A DNA stretch of 64,000 nucleotides from Amblyornis subalaris (GCA_018881555.1 JACAXG010000050.1:1-64000); one strand, 5' to 3'. Positions 47,216 to 60,886 are shown, counted from the stretch's first letter. Numbers and translations are program-made. The notes: generated by a model not told the origin, from the letters alone.

Positions 47216-50200
47216 TCCTAATTTTTTTTTACCATTTGAACTTTTGACAACTACTGGAAATACGGAGGCCTTACTTGAAGGTCTTAAATCAGGTTTTATT
47301 ATTAGACTATTATATCTCCTTACATGCATAGAAAATGGGAAGGTTGTGTGTTGATATCGGGAGGTGCACATTTTACTTTAAAATTCTCTTTTTGGCTGTA
47401 GAATGCAAATACATAGAGAAAATTGATCAGAAAAATGTAGTCTGCTTTTCCTCTACTCTAAATGAAGAAAAAAAATTATGACTGATTTCATAATAGTTTA
47501 ACCCACTTAACTATTTTTCCTGGAAATAGATTAATTTTGCAGAATAACATACAAAATGTTTAAAAAAAAAGGCTAAGGAAAATATAATAAACCAAATAAC
47601 TATTTAGAACCTGACATGTGTTTTTCACTTTGTTATTGAAAAGTTAAGAACAAAGGAATATTCAGCTATCTGGCCTCAGATTTATTCTTCAAGTAAAGTA
47701 TCCAGCAAAAAAAGTGAGAATATGCAACACTTTAAAACACAGAAAACTCCAGGTAAGAAGAAACTTTCTACTAAACATATGCACATCAAAGAAGAATCAG
47801 AAATTAAGGATTTATACTGAATGTATTTGAAAGAACCTAATTCATATGAGATTTATGAGCTCATGACAGGTCTTTTCCAGGTGAGTCAGTTCTCAGAATA
47901 TGGTGATGGAAGAAGTTTGGACTACCATTTTCTATAACTTCTGGCTCCAGAAAGAAGAACTGGCAGAATAATCAGAAGATAAATGACTTTTCTACTTCAA
48001 AACTAGCACTAAATCAAGAGCAATCTCAGGCTGTTGGGTCCAGGCCTCCCTTACCTGAAGTAACCACATAACACAAAGCTGTTGCTATTAGATACACGTT
48101 GGTATTGAGTGGCTGTCCCTCTTCAGGCATCCAACCAAAGGGACTTCGAAAGTCTGCAGTAGTGTAGCTTTTGAGTTTACACTGCCAATGTTTCTCTTAT
48201 AACTGTCCTACAGTACTCCATAATGCTCCAAATACATGGATTTCTATATCAGCACAAGTGAGAAACACTGTTGAAGAGTATTCCCTGTGGACAGTAAGGA
48301 TAGAGATCTAACTGCAAACACTGAAACTGATTTTTTTCCCCGTAGGGCTCCATATGTTTATTACAGGATTTCCTGCCATTAAGGGGAGCATTGTTTACGT
48401 TCANTGGGTTACTGTCAGCGTAGGTCCCACTTATTTCTACAGTGCAAAAAGAACTTCCAGATTTTAGCAATACGTGATGAATATCCTGTTGACTGTGTTT
48501 CCCTCTATCTCACCTGTGTCTTTAATGGGAACACAATAGCTAGAAGTGAGGTAAATCAGGAACAAATAAAAGAAATCTGTACAAAAATTCTGTAAGCTTT
48601 CTACATAGAGCAGGTATATATTATCTCATTAAAATGTGCAAATAAATTATTCCTAATCAAAATATGCCCTAAGTTGAGACACTCCATTAAAGCAAATCCT
48701 CTTACAAATTTTTGACTGGTGAAGGAAAAATGTTTGGGGAAAAAAACTTTCCTTCTATCTCTGCAGTGCTTATAATGCTGCACAAAACCAGTGGCATCTC
48801 AATTTCTTTGTGTTTCCCTAGTGAGTACATAATGACTTCACATGAACAGTTCATCTTCCTTAGATCTGTCAATAAAATTCTGAAATTCCCTTTCATTTAA
48901 CTATCAGCTAAGAGTATTTATCCAGACCCTGGTTTTAAAGGTTGCATAGTCCCTTAAGAATAACAATAGTATAGGCACCTGTGTCACACTAATTTTTGAG
49001 CCAGAAGTTCTTCTAGGCAAATATGCTTTCATTGCTTCTTGATCTCCCACAAAGTCAGCTAAGCTTCCATGTGGATTGTTCCTCAGGGTAAGATTAAAAA
49101 GAACAGAAAATATACTTTACTTTAAAGCTGTTGGTTCTGCTGGAACTCTACAGTAAAGAGCAAATTGTGCATCAAGGTGTAAAAAACAAACAGGTGCATG
49201 GGGGAAACAAGAGGTGAATACCTACTGAATAAACCAGTGATGACAATTATCTGTTCAGAAATTACACGTATATTCAGTGCTTACTTTTTCCTTATTAGCT
49301 CTTAGAAGACTTTCAGAAAGGCAATAAGGTGCTCTGCTTTACTGTTAGCCCAACTTCTCATGTTGTCAATACATACAAAAGCATACAAAACAGCTTCATT
49401 TCTGGCAAAGAGCTCAGCAACCTGGATCAAAGCATTTCTTCTGTCCTGTGGTGGAGTCAACTAAACTAACTTGATTGTGGTGGAGCTGTACCCACAATAA
49501 GCGATATTCTTTACAGGTGGTTTAATGTAGTTTTGGTGTAATGCTCCTCAACAATGAATAATTCATTGCTTCTCATGCCTCAAGACATGTAACAAAGAAG
49601 ACAATCAGTATCACTATACAATCTTTTTTGTTACTACTATTTGATAAGATGGCTGTCATATACAGGGAAAAACCATGTATGCCTTCACTCAGAGACTCAA
49701 GATATTACTTTCCACGTGAGTTATAACAATTTTATAATTATATGCTTAACTAGCAAACATGATTGAAAACATAATTTTCCACAGATTACTTATTGGAATA
49801 TGTGAATATTGTATATTATAGCTAATTAGACAAATTAAATATCCTCTTTGTTTATTTCCAATCTGAGAATATCTACTAAATATATTTGACATTTCAGTAC
49901 AGATGAGAACAGAAAATGTGCATACTCATTAACAGATTTCAATCTTTACGACAGAAAAAAAAAAGTAAACAATTTTTTTCACGTGTTACTCTATGAAAAT
50001 ATGTCACCTGGGTCACTGATCTGTTTATTTAACGCCATTTCTGGGATGAGAGGAAGTATGGATACATGGACAAATATGACTGACAGCCAGAAGAGCTATA
50101 TTTCATGTTTTTCTTCACCACAGACATCCTGGAAGCTCCTTCAAAGGCCATATGACACATTTGTGTCAAAACCTTTTTGAGTTACACTGTGATTTTTGGC

Positions 50201-52396
50201 CTTTGAAACAAGTGGTGTGTCAGGTTTGTGGTGGAGTCTGTTACAAGTGGAGACATTAGGGATGGGATGAAAGACCTGTCCATGAGGACACTCTGTCTAG
50301 CAGATTTCAAGCAGCCCTGGGTAGGACAGATGCACAAGGAAAAGTAACAGATGGACAGTCTTTGCACCAGGGATTGGTATTTTTGGTGTGAGCCTGATTT
50401 CGAGTGTAAGGCAAAGGACTAACTGCTTGACATTCTCAGTACAGGGCATAGTGCCTGGGGAGAGGGAAAAGCTGTGCTGGCTTTTAAGAGCAGTGTGAGC
50501 CAAGGGGGCTCAGATCACCCATGGCTTAGCACTGCTGAGGAGGGCATGGTTAGGGTTCATATCCTGCACAGCTAGGGGAGTTCAGGCTAGGAAGCACATC
50601 AAAAGAAGCCTGAATCAAACATCTTTGTGCTTTCATCTACTCATTCTGTATGCCTTTAGGCAACACTAGTTTTATGAGATAGCAAGACTCATTCCATGCT
50701 TGATACAGAAATGGTCCAAACAAATGGTAGTGTAAATTCCTATATTTTGGTCAATAACCTAAACAAACCCACAAATGTTAGCTACTTCTTAATGACAACC
50801 CATAAGTACTAAAACACAAGGCAGGCTCTGTTTAAAGTATTTGTGCAGCAGATTCTCAAGTGTGACAAATGAACAGGAGGAAATTCAGCTAACTACTTCC
50901 TAGTTCCTAGATCTGGCTGTGTGCCCTGTTCGTGTCCTGGCTGCACATGGAGTGAGATCCCCAGGTGTGTACTAATTTTTGTGTTCCTTTTTCCATTCCC
51001 TGTCCACCTCCATCAGTTATCACATGCTCTGTTCCAGTATTCATTGAAATAAAGCTTGGGAATGAATACACAGGGAGGCACAGTATATCTCAGCATGTGA
51101 GATAGGCACAGCCTTTAACAGGTGTATGCTCTATTTAGAGGTCAGAATTAGTAATCATCCAGTAAAGATTTTAAAGAAATTGGTCCTGGCACACTATAGT
51201 ATGCATTTCAGATGCTGACTATGGTATGAGCAGATATATCTGTTCTCAATGAAGCTAGGGCCTTTTAAATTCTTTTTGTTTATTTGCTTGGTTTTTTTTT
51301 GTTTCTTTCAAAATCTTTTAAAATGTGGGAAGTCACAAGAAAATCAATGTTAGGTTCTGCCTGGACTTAAAGCTTTATGCGTGCTTCATTTCAGTAGCAT
51401 AATCCTAAAGGGATAAAAGAACAGGGATTCTTCTATCACAACCCTCAAGGCAAGGCGAAGAAAAATTCCTTGGACAGTAAGTGTTCCTATCTGACCGCTA
51501 AAATCAAAAGCTTGTAAACCAGCCTGTGACAAACTCTAAAGGAGGATCTTTAAAACCTCTGCTGCCTTCCCCAGTTTCTCGCCTACTCTCATATTCCAGC
51601 ATCACACCAATGCTTTCCGTGTCAAATCTAGCTACAGTCCAATCCCACCTATTTCTCAGTCGCTGAAGTACAACTGCATCATGGCACCTTCTGGGTGTTA
51701 TATGACTGCCAAACAACCTGTATCATCAGCATAAATCATTGTAAGCTGTCTCTCACTGGCTATTCCTTTTGCTGCTGTCTTCCCTGTATGTTACTGCTTA
51801 TATATACACTGGATAGGAAATGCCGATACATCTTCAAACCATAGGCTAAGAACAGTGTTTATGACCCTTTCACAAAGATCTCTAAATCATATCCTTTGGA
51901 TACACACAGGTTTTTGCTACTGCTTCTCAATAGCATGCTATATCCTTTCTATTTATTAAGATTTGAAGTGAATTTGGTGACCTTAGAGGAACCACATTTT
52001 TAGGAAAAACTAAGCATTTTTCACAATGGTATCAGACATTTTTATGAAAACATAGGTGCTCATAATTATTATGCTTCTAAATAACAGCCTGAAAATATCT
52101 TACCTTGTGCAGGATATCCTACCATGACATGAGCCTGCGTGTCACTCTAAATGCAAGTACAAATTAGGAGAGGACAATAAAAACATAAATTGTATATATT
52201 GCTCGCTGTGGAAGTACTCATTATTGAAGATTAAGATGAAAGCAAGATTGTCCTGTTTTTCATGATGTACTAAGGGAACAACAACAGCCAAAGATTAATT
52301 AATATGGAGATTTCAATAACAAATTCCATAACAGAGTTTCAGGTTCAAGTACTGTGTTATCTTAATAGCATAATCTAAAATGTTTTTCTTTCACAG
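47216..52396. other. Unique AT-rich sequence, no gene seen
   Basis: No gene recognised. The last ambiguous base of the window is at 48404. A 70-codon minus-strand frame at 51504-51716 has mixed composition and no known relatives. Confidence 0.5.
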
Positions 52397-52442
52397 CTGA
52401 TTTGTGTAGCTTCATCTCTTATGTTTCTCAACAGATTTCAAA
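52397..52442 (+). repeat. 46-bp dispersed repeat, copy A
   Basis: Begins CTGATTTGTGTAGCTTCATC and ends CAACAGATTTCAAA. It matches 53755-53800 on the same strand with about three mismatches. It is preceded by TGTTTTTCTTTCACAG, which looks like a splice acceptor, but no exon is established. Confidence 0.85.
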
Positions 52443-53613
52443 TCTTCTAGTTCATTGGCTGAGCCAAAATGACACATTACTTACTAGGTATTACACCAAC
52501 CAAAAAATATTACTTGTCTATCCATCTAAATACCCAGGTTTTTAAAGTTTTCTTTGTTTGTGTATTTTTTTCCTAATCCCCCCCCAAAAAAAACCCCATG
52601 AAACAACCCAACCCTTAAAAAACCAACTTACCCATTTATTAAACCATTTTAACATTATTTTTGTCTCTAAATGATTTGCCTCAGTGACAATTTTAGAAAG
52701 AAGTGTTTGTCATATGAAAAATATTAAAGGGATTGGCAAAATTTGAATCAATTATTTGTCTTTCATTTTCAGAAATGAGAGATTTTAAAAAAGAGGTTTG
52801 CTTATGTATGAACATACAGTGGATGAGAAGAGATCGAAGATGAACATAAATATAACCCAGATATAAACGACCCAATCTGCAGATAGGCTCACTAATTTGG
52901 ATTTCCAATTCTTTATGATGCAAAAAAAATGAAGTCCTGAAAATATTTTTGCTTTGAAATTACCAAAGATAGAACAAGATAAATCTAAGAAGCATAGACT
53001 GGCCATGAATAAATTGAAACTAACATACAGAATGTCACTGATGATCAAAGGAGAGAAGCTTAAGGTACAAAAAATGAAGGTTTTTTTACATGAATTTTGC
53101 TATGCTTTTGTCAGTGCTATATAAAATGTACCCGTGTGAAGGATCAAGGGATGTGCTGTCCAGTACAGGGCCTTAGCCTGAAGTGTAGAACCAAGACAGA
53201 AGACCATGTTCAGCAAGAGGGATTGGCACATTTTCCTCAAAAGTCAGTCCTACACTATATAGAGACACTGCTGCAAATATGTGAACATGCAGGATGACAA
53301 TTCATGTAATTTATTTAACTCAGTGGGAAGGAGAAGTTATTATAGGAAAGACCTTAAGTCTCAACTAGATTGAAGTGGTTTTGATAAGTCCTGATGAGCC
53401 AAAAATTCCTTCTGGCCCTATGGTGCTTTTTTTGATGTACTTGATGTTGAGGAACATCACCTGAGGAGTCATCTATTATGAATGCAAGACTGCTCAGTAA
53501 CACAAAATAAAGTAAGAATTTCAAGCTGAGTAATCAATAAGAAATTAAAAAAGGTCCTAGTGACTACTTTTTTCTACCAGGTAAGTTGAAAGGTTTTTTA
53601 TTACAAACATTTC
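52443..53613. other. Unique AT-rich sequence, no gene seen
   Basis: No gene or transposon recognised. Includes a C/A-rich simple stretch at 52578-52626. Confidence 0.5.
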
Positions 53614-53757
53614 CTTCTCTTTCTTTCTTTCTTTCTTTCTTCCTGTCTTCCTTTCTTCCTTTCTTTTTCTTTTTCTTTCTTTCTTTTTTTCTCTCTTTTT
53701 CTTTTTCTTTCTGTCCTTTCTTTTCTTTCTTTTCTTTTCTTTCTTTCTTTCTTTCTG
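53614..53757. repeat. (CTTT)n polypyrimidine microsatellite
   Basis: About 145 bases of CTTT, CCTT and TTTTC units with only pyrimidines apart from two G bases. It creates long Phe/Ser-rich plus-strand and Lys/Arg/Glu-rich minus-strand frames, which are artefacts. Perfect units are at both ends and interrupted units in the middle. Confidence 0.95.
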
Positions 53758-53800
53758 ATTTGTGTAGCTTCATCTCTTACATTTTTCAACAGATTTCAAA
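53755..53800 (+). repeat. 46-bp dispersed repeat, copy B
   Basis: Second copy of the segment at 52397-52442. Upstream homology stops at the (CTTT)n tract. Downstream, the copy passes into a run of eleven adenines (53798-53808) that is absent after copy A. Confidence 0.85.
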
Positions 53801-53808
53801 AAAAAAAA

Positions 53809-56800
53809 CCTTTGACATACTCTATAGAAAATAGATGTAACATTCAAAATTCAATTGTTCACTCTTCTTCTTCCCTTTCCAACCCATAAAGGAATTTTGT
53901 CCATTGTGGTTCAAAAAGGAGAAAATATTGCCTAGGCTTCTACCTATCTGCATTGGTGTGCTATTTGATTCTGCACCTGTAGCTAGCAAATGGAGAGTAT
54001 TAAATGGTTGGATCACAAGATACTCAAACATCTTTTTCTGTCAAAGGCCTTAACCAGCATTTCATTTAAGCGATCTGGGCAGATTGTCTGTGGCTGCTAA
54101 ACAGTGTAATTTCCTGAAAGTTAAGACATCTCTTTCAGTGAAGATTCTGTTGTCAGCCAGGCTTAAGTAGAAGTGATGTAATCCAAGATGTTTTCTAGCA
54201 GTGACATCAATTTCTCACCTGATGATAATCTGGATAACTTGCTTCCTTCTGCTGTTAAAGATCTCAGCGACAGACTATCACAGTATAAGATCTTCCCTTC
54301 ATTTACTTCTAAAGTGTCTTCTTTTATTTGTGTCCCAGTCCTGTCAACCTGCAAAAAGCTCTTTTTTTGAATAACAGATTAGAGATGGTCAGGAAGTAGC
54401 ACTTCTTGATATTGAAATTTCTTCCTTTACTCAATTTTTTCCTTTCTGTCTTCACCTTAAAAATAACATCTTTTTGCATATTCTTTCTGGGTAAATAAAT
54501 AATATTTACATGCTGAGGGAAATACGAGGCTGGAGATTCACATGCTTCATGGCAAATTCTTCTAGAAAAGCAACATAGAAATGCCCAAGAATAGCCATCA
54601 CTAGTAAAAGAATATCAGTAACAAATGAACATCAGGTATCTTGGTCTTTCTTAAATGCCTACTGTAGGACAAGACACACTTTAAAAGCTAAATATAAAAG
54701 CTGCAGAGAGTCAGAGTATGGGAGAGAACACTGGAGTTCCACAGTAACTTGAGTTTCCATGGGACCTTCATGCATGCTACACAACCTAGCAAGCAGCCTC
54801 AGCTACCTGTCTGCTGTGCCCCAGGGCTGCAGCCAATCTGAACTTGTGGTGATGGAGTGGTTTGGGATGACTCGTGTGGCAAGTGCTTTGTAATAGGTGA
54901 GAGAAAGGAGAATAGATCTCTTTTATTTGAAACTTAGGTGCTGATAATTACAGCTAAATGAAATTGAAGTACTGCCTTGACCTTTTACTATTTCACAACA
55001 ACTGGCTTGATCAACAACCTCTGACATCTTACCTAAAAATCAGACCTTTCTTTTTGCCTTACAGTAGGAGAAGATTGAAGTGCAATTACAGTCATACTTT
55101 GTATATAACTGGATTTCCTCACACTGCCAAATGATTTTTGCAGTTCTGAAAACAAATGGCCCGTACTCGCCTTTCGTTTAGCTGAACACAGCCTATGGAT
55201 GTCTCCAACACTGAGCTTTTTTTTATTTTGAAAGATTATTTCAAGTTGTATCAGTTCTCTGAAACTCAGACAGATGAAGTGTCCTACCTATATTTTTCCT
55301 GCGCTTAAAGTTTCTGACTTTGCTATGACTGTTGTAGACTGAATATGGTGGCAACAGTGTGTGGCTAATTATTCCTAGGCTCAGCCTCTGATTTGCAAAG
55401 TCTTGCAGAGTGAATCCTATAAGGACAGTAATTTTGGAGAGGCTAGACTCAAACTTGATTTAACCCAGACTTTCCCCGGCAACTGTAATTATTAATTCCT
55501 GGGGTTTTCTTCCAGTTCTCCTCTAGGTAAGCAGCACCTACCTTACAGAATGTTTTAAATGGCCCTGATCCTCCATAGCTTATTTTTGGTTTCATGTCAT
55601 GTATTGGGCCTATGTATCTTAGGTTTCTCTGGTATAAGCTTGCACAAACTCTGGGTCTTTCAGTCTAACTCACTGGTGGCTGGCTCCTTATCCATCAACT
55701 TTGGCAAACTGGAGCCAGCTGCCCCTGTCCTCCTAAAACCAGGTCTGCTTATCAGAAATGTCTCAAAGCTGTCCCAGTCCTTTGTGAGTTTCACTCAAAG
55801 GCAAGCAAACACCACATGAATTTTTAAGTCTTTCCTCCATATTTGTTTACGCAGCTGAAAGTAAATCTCTGCTGGTGAACCTTCTTCAGCTAAAACGTAG
55901 GCTTTATGACTACTTGCTTCATTAACTTATTCTTTACCTTTTTTACAACAGATGGAAGGAGATGCAAGTAAGAGTTGTGCCTTATCAAGGATCACTATAT
56001 ATTTTAAAGCATTTAATATTACATTTTAATTTACCATAATTAATGGCAAATATATTGAGAGCTACTTGGGATGACCACATCTGGTACAGAATATTACCTC
56101 CTTTTAAGAACAGTGTTAGAAAATAATTTTTGACACCTTTCTAAAATCGGTTTTAGCAGGCGTCCTGTTTTATTTGAAGTTATTGAGATTCTAGTCATGC
56201 AGCCTTTAAATGCCAATGTGCAATATGCTAAGAGAACAGCAGCAATATTTATCTGAGCATCCAACAGTATTTATACCTTATTTCTGGTAATGCATTTAGC
56301 ATGTAAGTAAAACTTTCCATTAAGAGCTCCCAGAGTCACAACTTAAAAAAAAAAGGCTAATGTTTCATTAGCTAGATCATCATTTATAGTGATATCCAGA
56401 GCATTTCCTGAAAGTAAGCTACCAATTTTTAATTCTTGTCACCAATAATATGATTAATTATTAAAAATTTAAGTAATTTGTCCTCAGAGTTGAACAGAGA
56501 TTTGCCTCTGAGATATTTGAATATATTCAAGAAAAGACCCCTAATTCCATACATATTAAAGCACATGATTGTGTAATGGGTCTCATAACTGACTCAGAGT
56601 GCTTTCCTTAGCAGCACCTGATCCAGACTAGAGGTGATACTGTAATGATATTCATAGTTGTACAATATGATTCTCTGAACAAGAATTGTATTTAATATTT
56701 ATGAGAGAGTAGCAACACATATTCCATTCCAAGAGGATGCTGTAAATTTTGTCAAGGAAAACAGTGCTTTTAAAAATGTATTGTAAAGTTGTATTTATGG

Positions 56801-57299
56801 TGCTTAAAATATTTTCAGTATATAAATATTTATACATACTGCTTATAACAATGATTTGGGCTATACTATTAAAATTTTATCATCAAGCTGAAGAATTTTA
56901 TGACTGATCCAGTAAGAACAAGAACTGAAAATGATGCTTTTATGACATGATTTTCCTTGACTGTCACTAATACATATTCATTCAACAGGTAGAAGAACAT
57001 ATTACGGATTTGTTCATAAGGCATTTTTTACATCTATAAGTTCTGACATTTCCAAGAAGACAGAATCCTTTTATCTCAGATATCCAGCACTTAGGATACT
57101 AAGGGGAACAAATCTAAGACATAAGATGCAAGTAAACAAAGAAGCAGAATCAAAACCACCAATTATTATAAAGGAAGAATAGGAGTGTAATAGGGGCTAT
57201 CAGTCTGGCTAAACAATGGGCGCTACTTGGATCCAAAGAAATAAGTGGAAAGTTTACAGAAGGCAGAAACTAGGTCAGATTCAAGCGGAAGATGATAGA
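53809..57299. other. Unique AT-rich sequence, no gene seen
   Basis: No gene recognised. A short inverted repeat (GCTGGCTCC at 55679-55687, GGAGCCAGC at 55711-55719) could form a 9-bp stem. The last 200 to 300 bases may already belong to the old LINE that follows. Confidence 0.45.
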
Positions 57300-58971
57300 G
57301 TAATAACACAAAGGGACAAAATCAGGAGGTACAAGGCACAAAAAAGACCAAGCTAGCAAAGGACATAAAAAGTAAAAAGAGAGGCAACATAAGCAACAAG
57401 GGAAAATGACATGCAAAATGTATGTTGTAATATATGCTGTAGGAAAGTGTTATGCTACAGTTAAACAGAGAGGGAAATTTATTTGTAAATGGCATAAAGA
57501 ATGTGAACAGATAGATGACATTTCTTGCCTCAATGTTTTCAAAGAATGAATGTCATCTGCAATCAGGTGACTGACACAAGTTCTGTTAATGGCAAAAAGA
57601 TACTACTTTAACCTAGAATATGGAAAGGGTTTAGTGAACACGTATGGAAGTCAGAGACTTTAAAATTATTTGATACAATAAACTGTATCCTATATCATTT
57701 AAAAAGGTGACCTGGGCAATATATATTAGTGATGACTCTAAAGTGTTATCGGAACATGGTGAGATACTGGGTGACTAATGAGAAAAAAAATAAGACTTCT
57801 CTGGAGCAAAGTATGGTCTGCATAAACTGAACTATAAATTAACCACTTCAATTTCTCAGGAAAATTGAAGGAACAAACAAGTGCCAAGAAGAAACAAAGA
57901 TGGTCAACAGGCAACAAAAATGTATAGAGAACAAATCATATCAAAGAAATCTGATTTGTTCCTATAATAGAGAAATAGTACTCATGAGAAGAGAAGAAGC
58001 AGCAGATATCCATTATTTATACGTTAATACAATGGTATTTCACAGGAAATTGTCATAAGCAACCTGGGGACAAGTCATCAAGATAAAACTCTCAGAAGCT
58101 GGCTAGGAAAATTGTAACTGAGCTCACTATCTGAGGGAAAAACATATGTATTGAACTTCTACAAGTGCCTGCTGACTCTGGTACTGGCTGCTGTACTTAA
58201 GCAAAATGAAGCTTGAAGAGAATAGGTTAATGCAGTAGAATTGAACTGAATCTTGATAAACTAGAGAAAAGGCCTAAAAAAATAAGATTGAATTCAGTAA
58301 AGATGAATGTAAGATTTTCTACTTTAGTATGAGCACTCAATAGCGTAACTACAAGCTATGAAATGTCTCCTTTGGTAGCAGTCTTACAGGAAAAGTCCTT
58401 CAGGTAAAATGGATTACAACATGACTGTGACTCAAACATTGACATTTTTGGAAAGGGCATATAAATGGATAAAAAGTATGTACAAACAACAGTCTAGCTG
58501 CATCTTAAGATCATTGCTCAATTTTTGCCACCTTGATTCATGAAAGATATTGATCAGTTGGGTGCAATCCAGTGAATGATCAAAGGCTTAGAAAACATCA
58601 AAACCAACAAAAACCACATTGAAATGGTTATTTAAAATCTAGGGGAGATAAGGTTGTAGAGGAGACTGACAGCAGCCTTTAAAAACATAAAAGACTGCTG
58701 CAGAGAGGAAGGGAACAATTTTCTCTTTATCATGCACAGAGCAAGAAATAGTGTTCTTAAATGACGGCAAGAAAGATTCAGTTTAGATGTCAGGAAAACC
58801 TTTTTAACGATAAAGGTAGTAATGCACTAGAACAAATTGCTTTGGATTCCGTAATCATTTGAAGTGTTTGAGAATGGGTTAAAAAAGCACCAGTAAAGAT
58901 CACTTAGAGATGGTCTGGCCATAAAGGGATGGAAAAGGATGATGCGCTGTTCTTTTCCAGGCCTATTTTTT
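57300..58971 (+). mobile_element. Ancient CR1/L3-type LINE, ORF2 to 3' end
   Basis: A long, heavily diverged CR1-group LINE in sense orientation. Signals occur in the correct order. First is an A-rich stretch with AAGCTAGCAAAGGACATAAA (57350-57369). Next is NKSYQRNLI (57930-57960), matching the fingers/palm block. Then LDKLEK with a following N-S-V-K-M-N-V motif (58252-58310) matches [38 protein letters not shown] (58575-58594) matches the block after the VQRRA motif. Last come GATTCAGTTTAGATGTCAGG and the 3' end near CTTTTCCAGGCCTA. Many stops and indels are present and the YADD box is not recoverable. The strength of match rises toward the 3' end; before about 57880 it is tentative. Confidence 0.78.
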
Positions 58972-60539
58972 AATGTTTCTGTGGACCTGCTAGTAAAGAA
59001 GACTGACCATGGACTGAAATGGTACCTGTACGACAAGGTTGTGTCAAGTACAGTTGAATCCTGAAATGGGTGTTTGATGCAAACAGCAGGAGATGAAGTG
59101 TGAATGCTTGCCAAGCTCAGCAGAGCTCAAGTTCAAGGTTGGGCTACTGATGAGGTTATCAAGAAATGTGTTGCAGGGCGTGCTCCTGATTCTGAGATAG
59201 AAGTTTTCACCTGCTACCTGGGGAACTGGGAGAGCAGTATACAAATCTCAGCTTTCTCCTTTTTTCCTTCTATAGTATTTCAAGGCTTGAATGTACAGTT
59301 ATTGTATTAAAATCCCTTCGTGTTATTGAGGTCAGTGTCTACAAAGAACATCTGGTGATTTAAGCTGCTTTATAATGCATATTCTAGAAGTTCATTTGAA
59401 AAATACTAAATTTCTGTGACTTAATTTCTTCTAGAGAAATTGTTTGATAAACTATAGCTAAAGATCCCAAGTCCCTGCTGATGACTTGCCGTTCATGATA
59501 AGCAGCTGATTCTATATTACTTGCTTCTACTATGAAGTACAATGAGGTCTCCAGAAAGACCATCTCCACAGTCATTTCAAATAACTGTTTTACGATATTT
59601 TCAAGGTTCTAATCTTAGACTTTATAGGAAACATAATGTGGCTATCTAAGACTAAGAACCAGAAGGTAATTTGAACCACCTTTTTTTCCTTCTCATAGGA
59701 CACAAAGAACTGGCTAATTTTTGTTTCCCTTTTTCCTCATGCCAGGAGTTGAAGAAAATCCACTGCTGATAGAGCCTCAGTGTATGTACAGCTTTGGCAC
59801 TCCATACCTGCTGCCTAATATACTATTAATACTTTAATAACACATTAAATTCTTTCATCAGCCTCACCAGAATACCAACAATATCTCCATTTGCTTTCCT
59901 CAGGATCCAAGCTGTATCTTCAGAGCTCAGCACAGCAATTTCGACCCTATCTCTTCAGCATGCTCAAAACTTATTAGTGACCCAGATGTTTCTACATTCA
60001 ATATATTTTAAACAGTGATGTAATATATATAATTTCAGTCCTGTGTAAAAAAGTTCACAGTTACACTCCTAGTCTTTGTTTGATACCTACGTCTGATAGA
60101 ATTATGTTCACTGCTGTGCATGGTTTTTCAAGGGGGATCACAGGGAAGTTTTGCATGCTGGTTTATAGAATTTTCATGTGCCTTCTCATACCATAGCATA
60201 CTATGAAGGCAATTCCTGATTTATGAGAAAAAAAAATAGTGAGCTTTTGCATGACAAAAGAAATTAGTTCTAGAAAGTCTCTTCTTAGGATGAGATATTA
60301 TTCATTTATCAAAGATATGTTCAAGAAAATTATTTGTGAACTCTCAAAATATCAGATTTGGCATGAACAATGGTTGCCTCTTTTTGCTTTTGAGCACTCT
60401 TCGGCAAAAAATTACAGATTGTGGGAAATGAAGTTTCAGAGACCTTGCAGGTGCAAACAGAGTACATAAACAGCATTGTGCTTGAACAGATAGAAATGGA
60501 TACATGTTTCTATCTGAGGCCTTGGCGAAGGCTGCCTGA
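58972..60539. other. Unique sequence, no gene seen
   Basis: No gene recognised. A perfect 10-bp inverted repeat (60487-60496 with 60507-60516, loop of 10) lies near the probable left side of the LTR that follows. Confidence 0.45.
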
Positions 60540-60886
60540 GTTAGAACAGTGAGCATTTCACAGTTTAAAGCAAAAAAATAGTTTTGTAGTTTTTAAATAA
60601 GTATGCTTTATAAAAGTAGAAATGTATTTTTAACAAGTAAAAACATGTTTTATGTAGAAAATAATAGTGATAAGTAAAAGAGTTAAGAATTTTGAGTTTA
60701 GCAAAAAAACATATATAATAGAGTTTCATAGAAAGTTAAAATGTAGCAATATAAGTCTGTACAACAGGCCTTAATAGCAGTATAATAATTGGTTAAGAAA
60801 ATACCCATTGCGGTAGAATCATACAGTAGTGATTGGTACAAATGTATTAGCCAGCTTTGTGGCATTTGCTTATTGGCTTGAAAAAG

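Noticed and set aside
50540..50560. GGTTAGGGTT as an interstitial telomere repeat
   Set aside because: Only one unit and a half is present, within chance expectation.
53564..53834. Lys/Glu-rich and Phe/Ser-rich frames on both strands
   Set aside because: Products of translating the (CTTT)n microsatellite.
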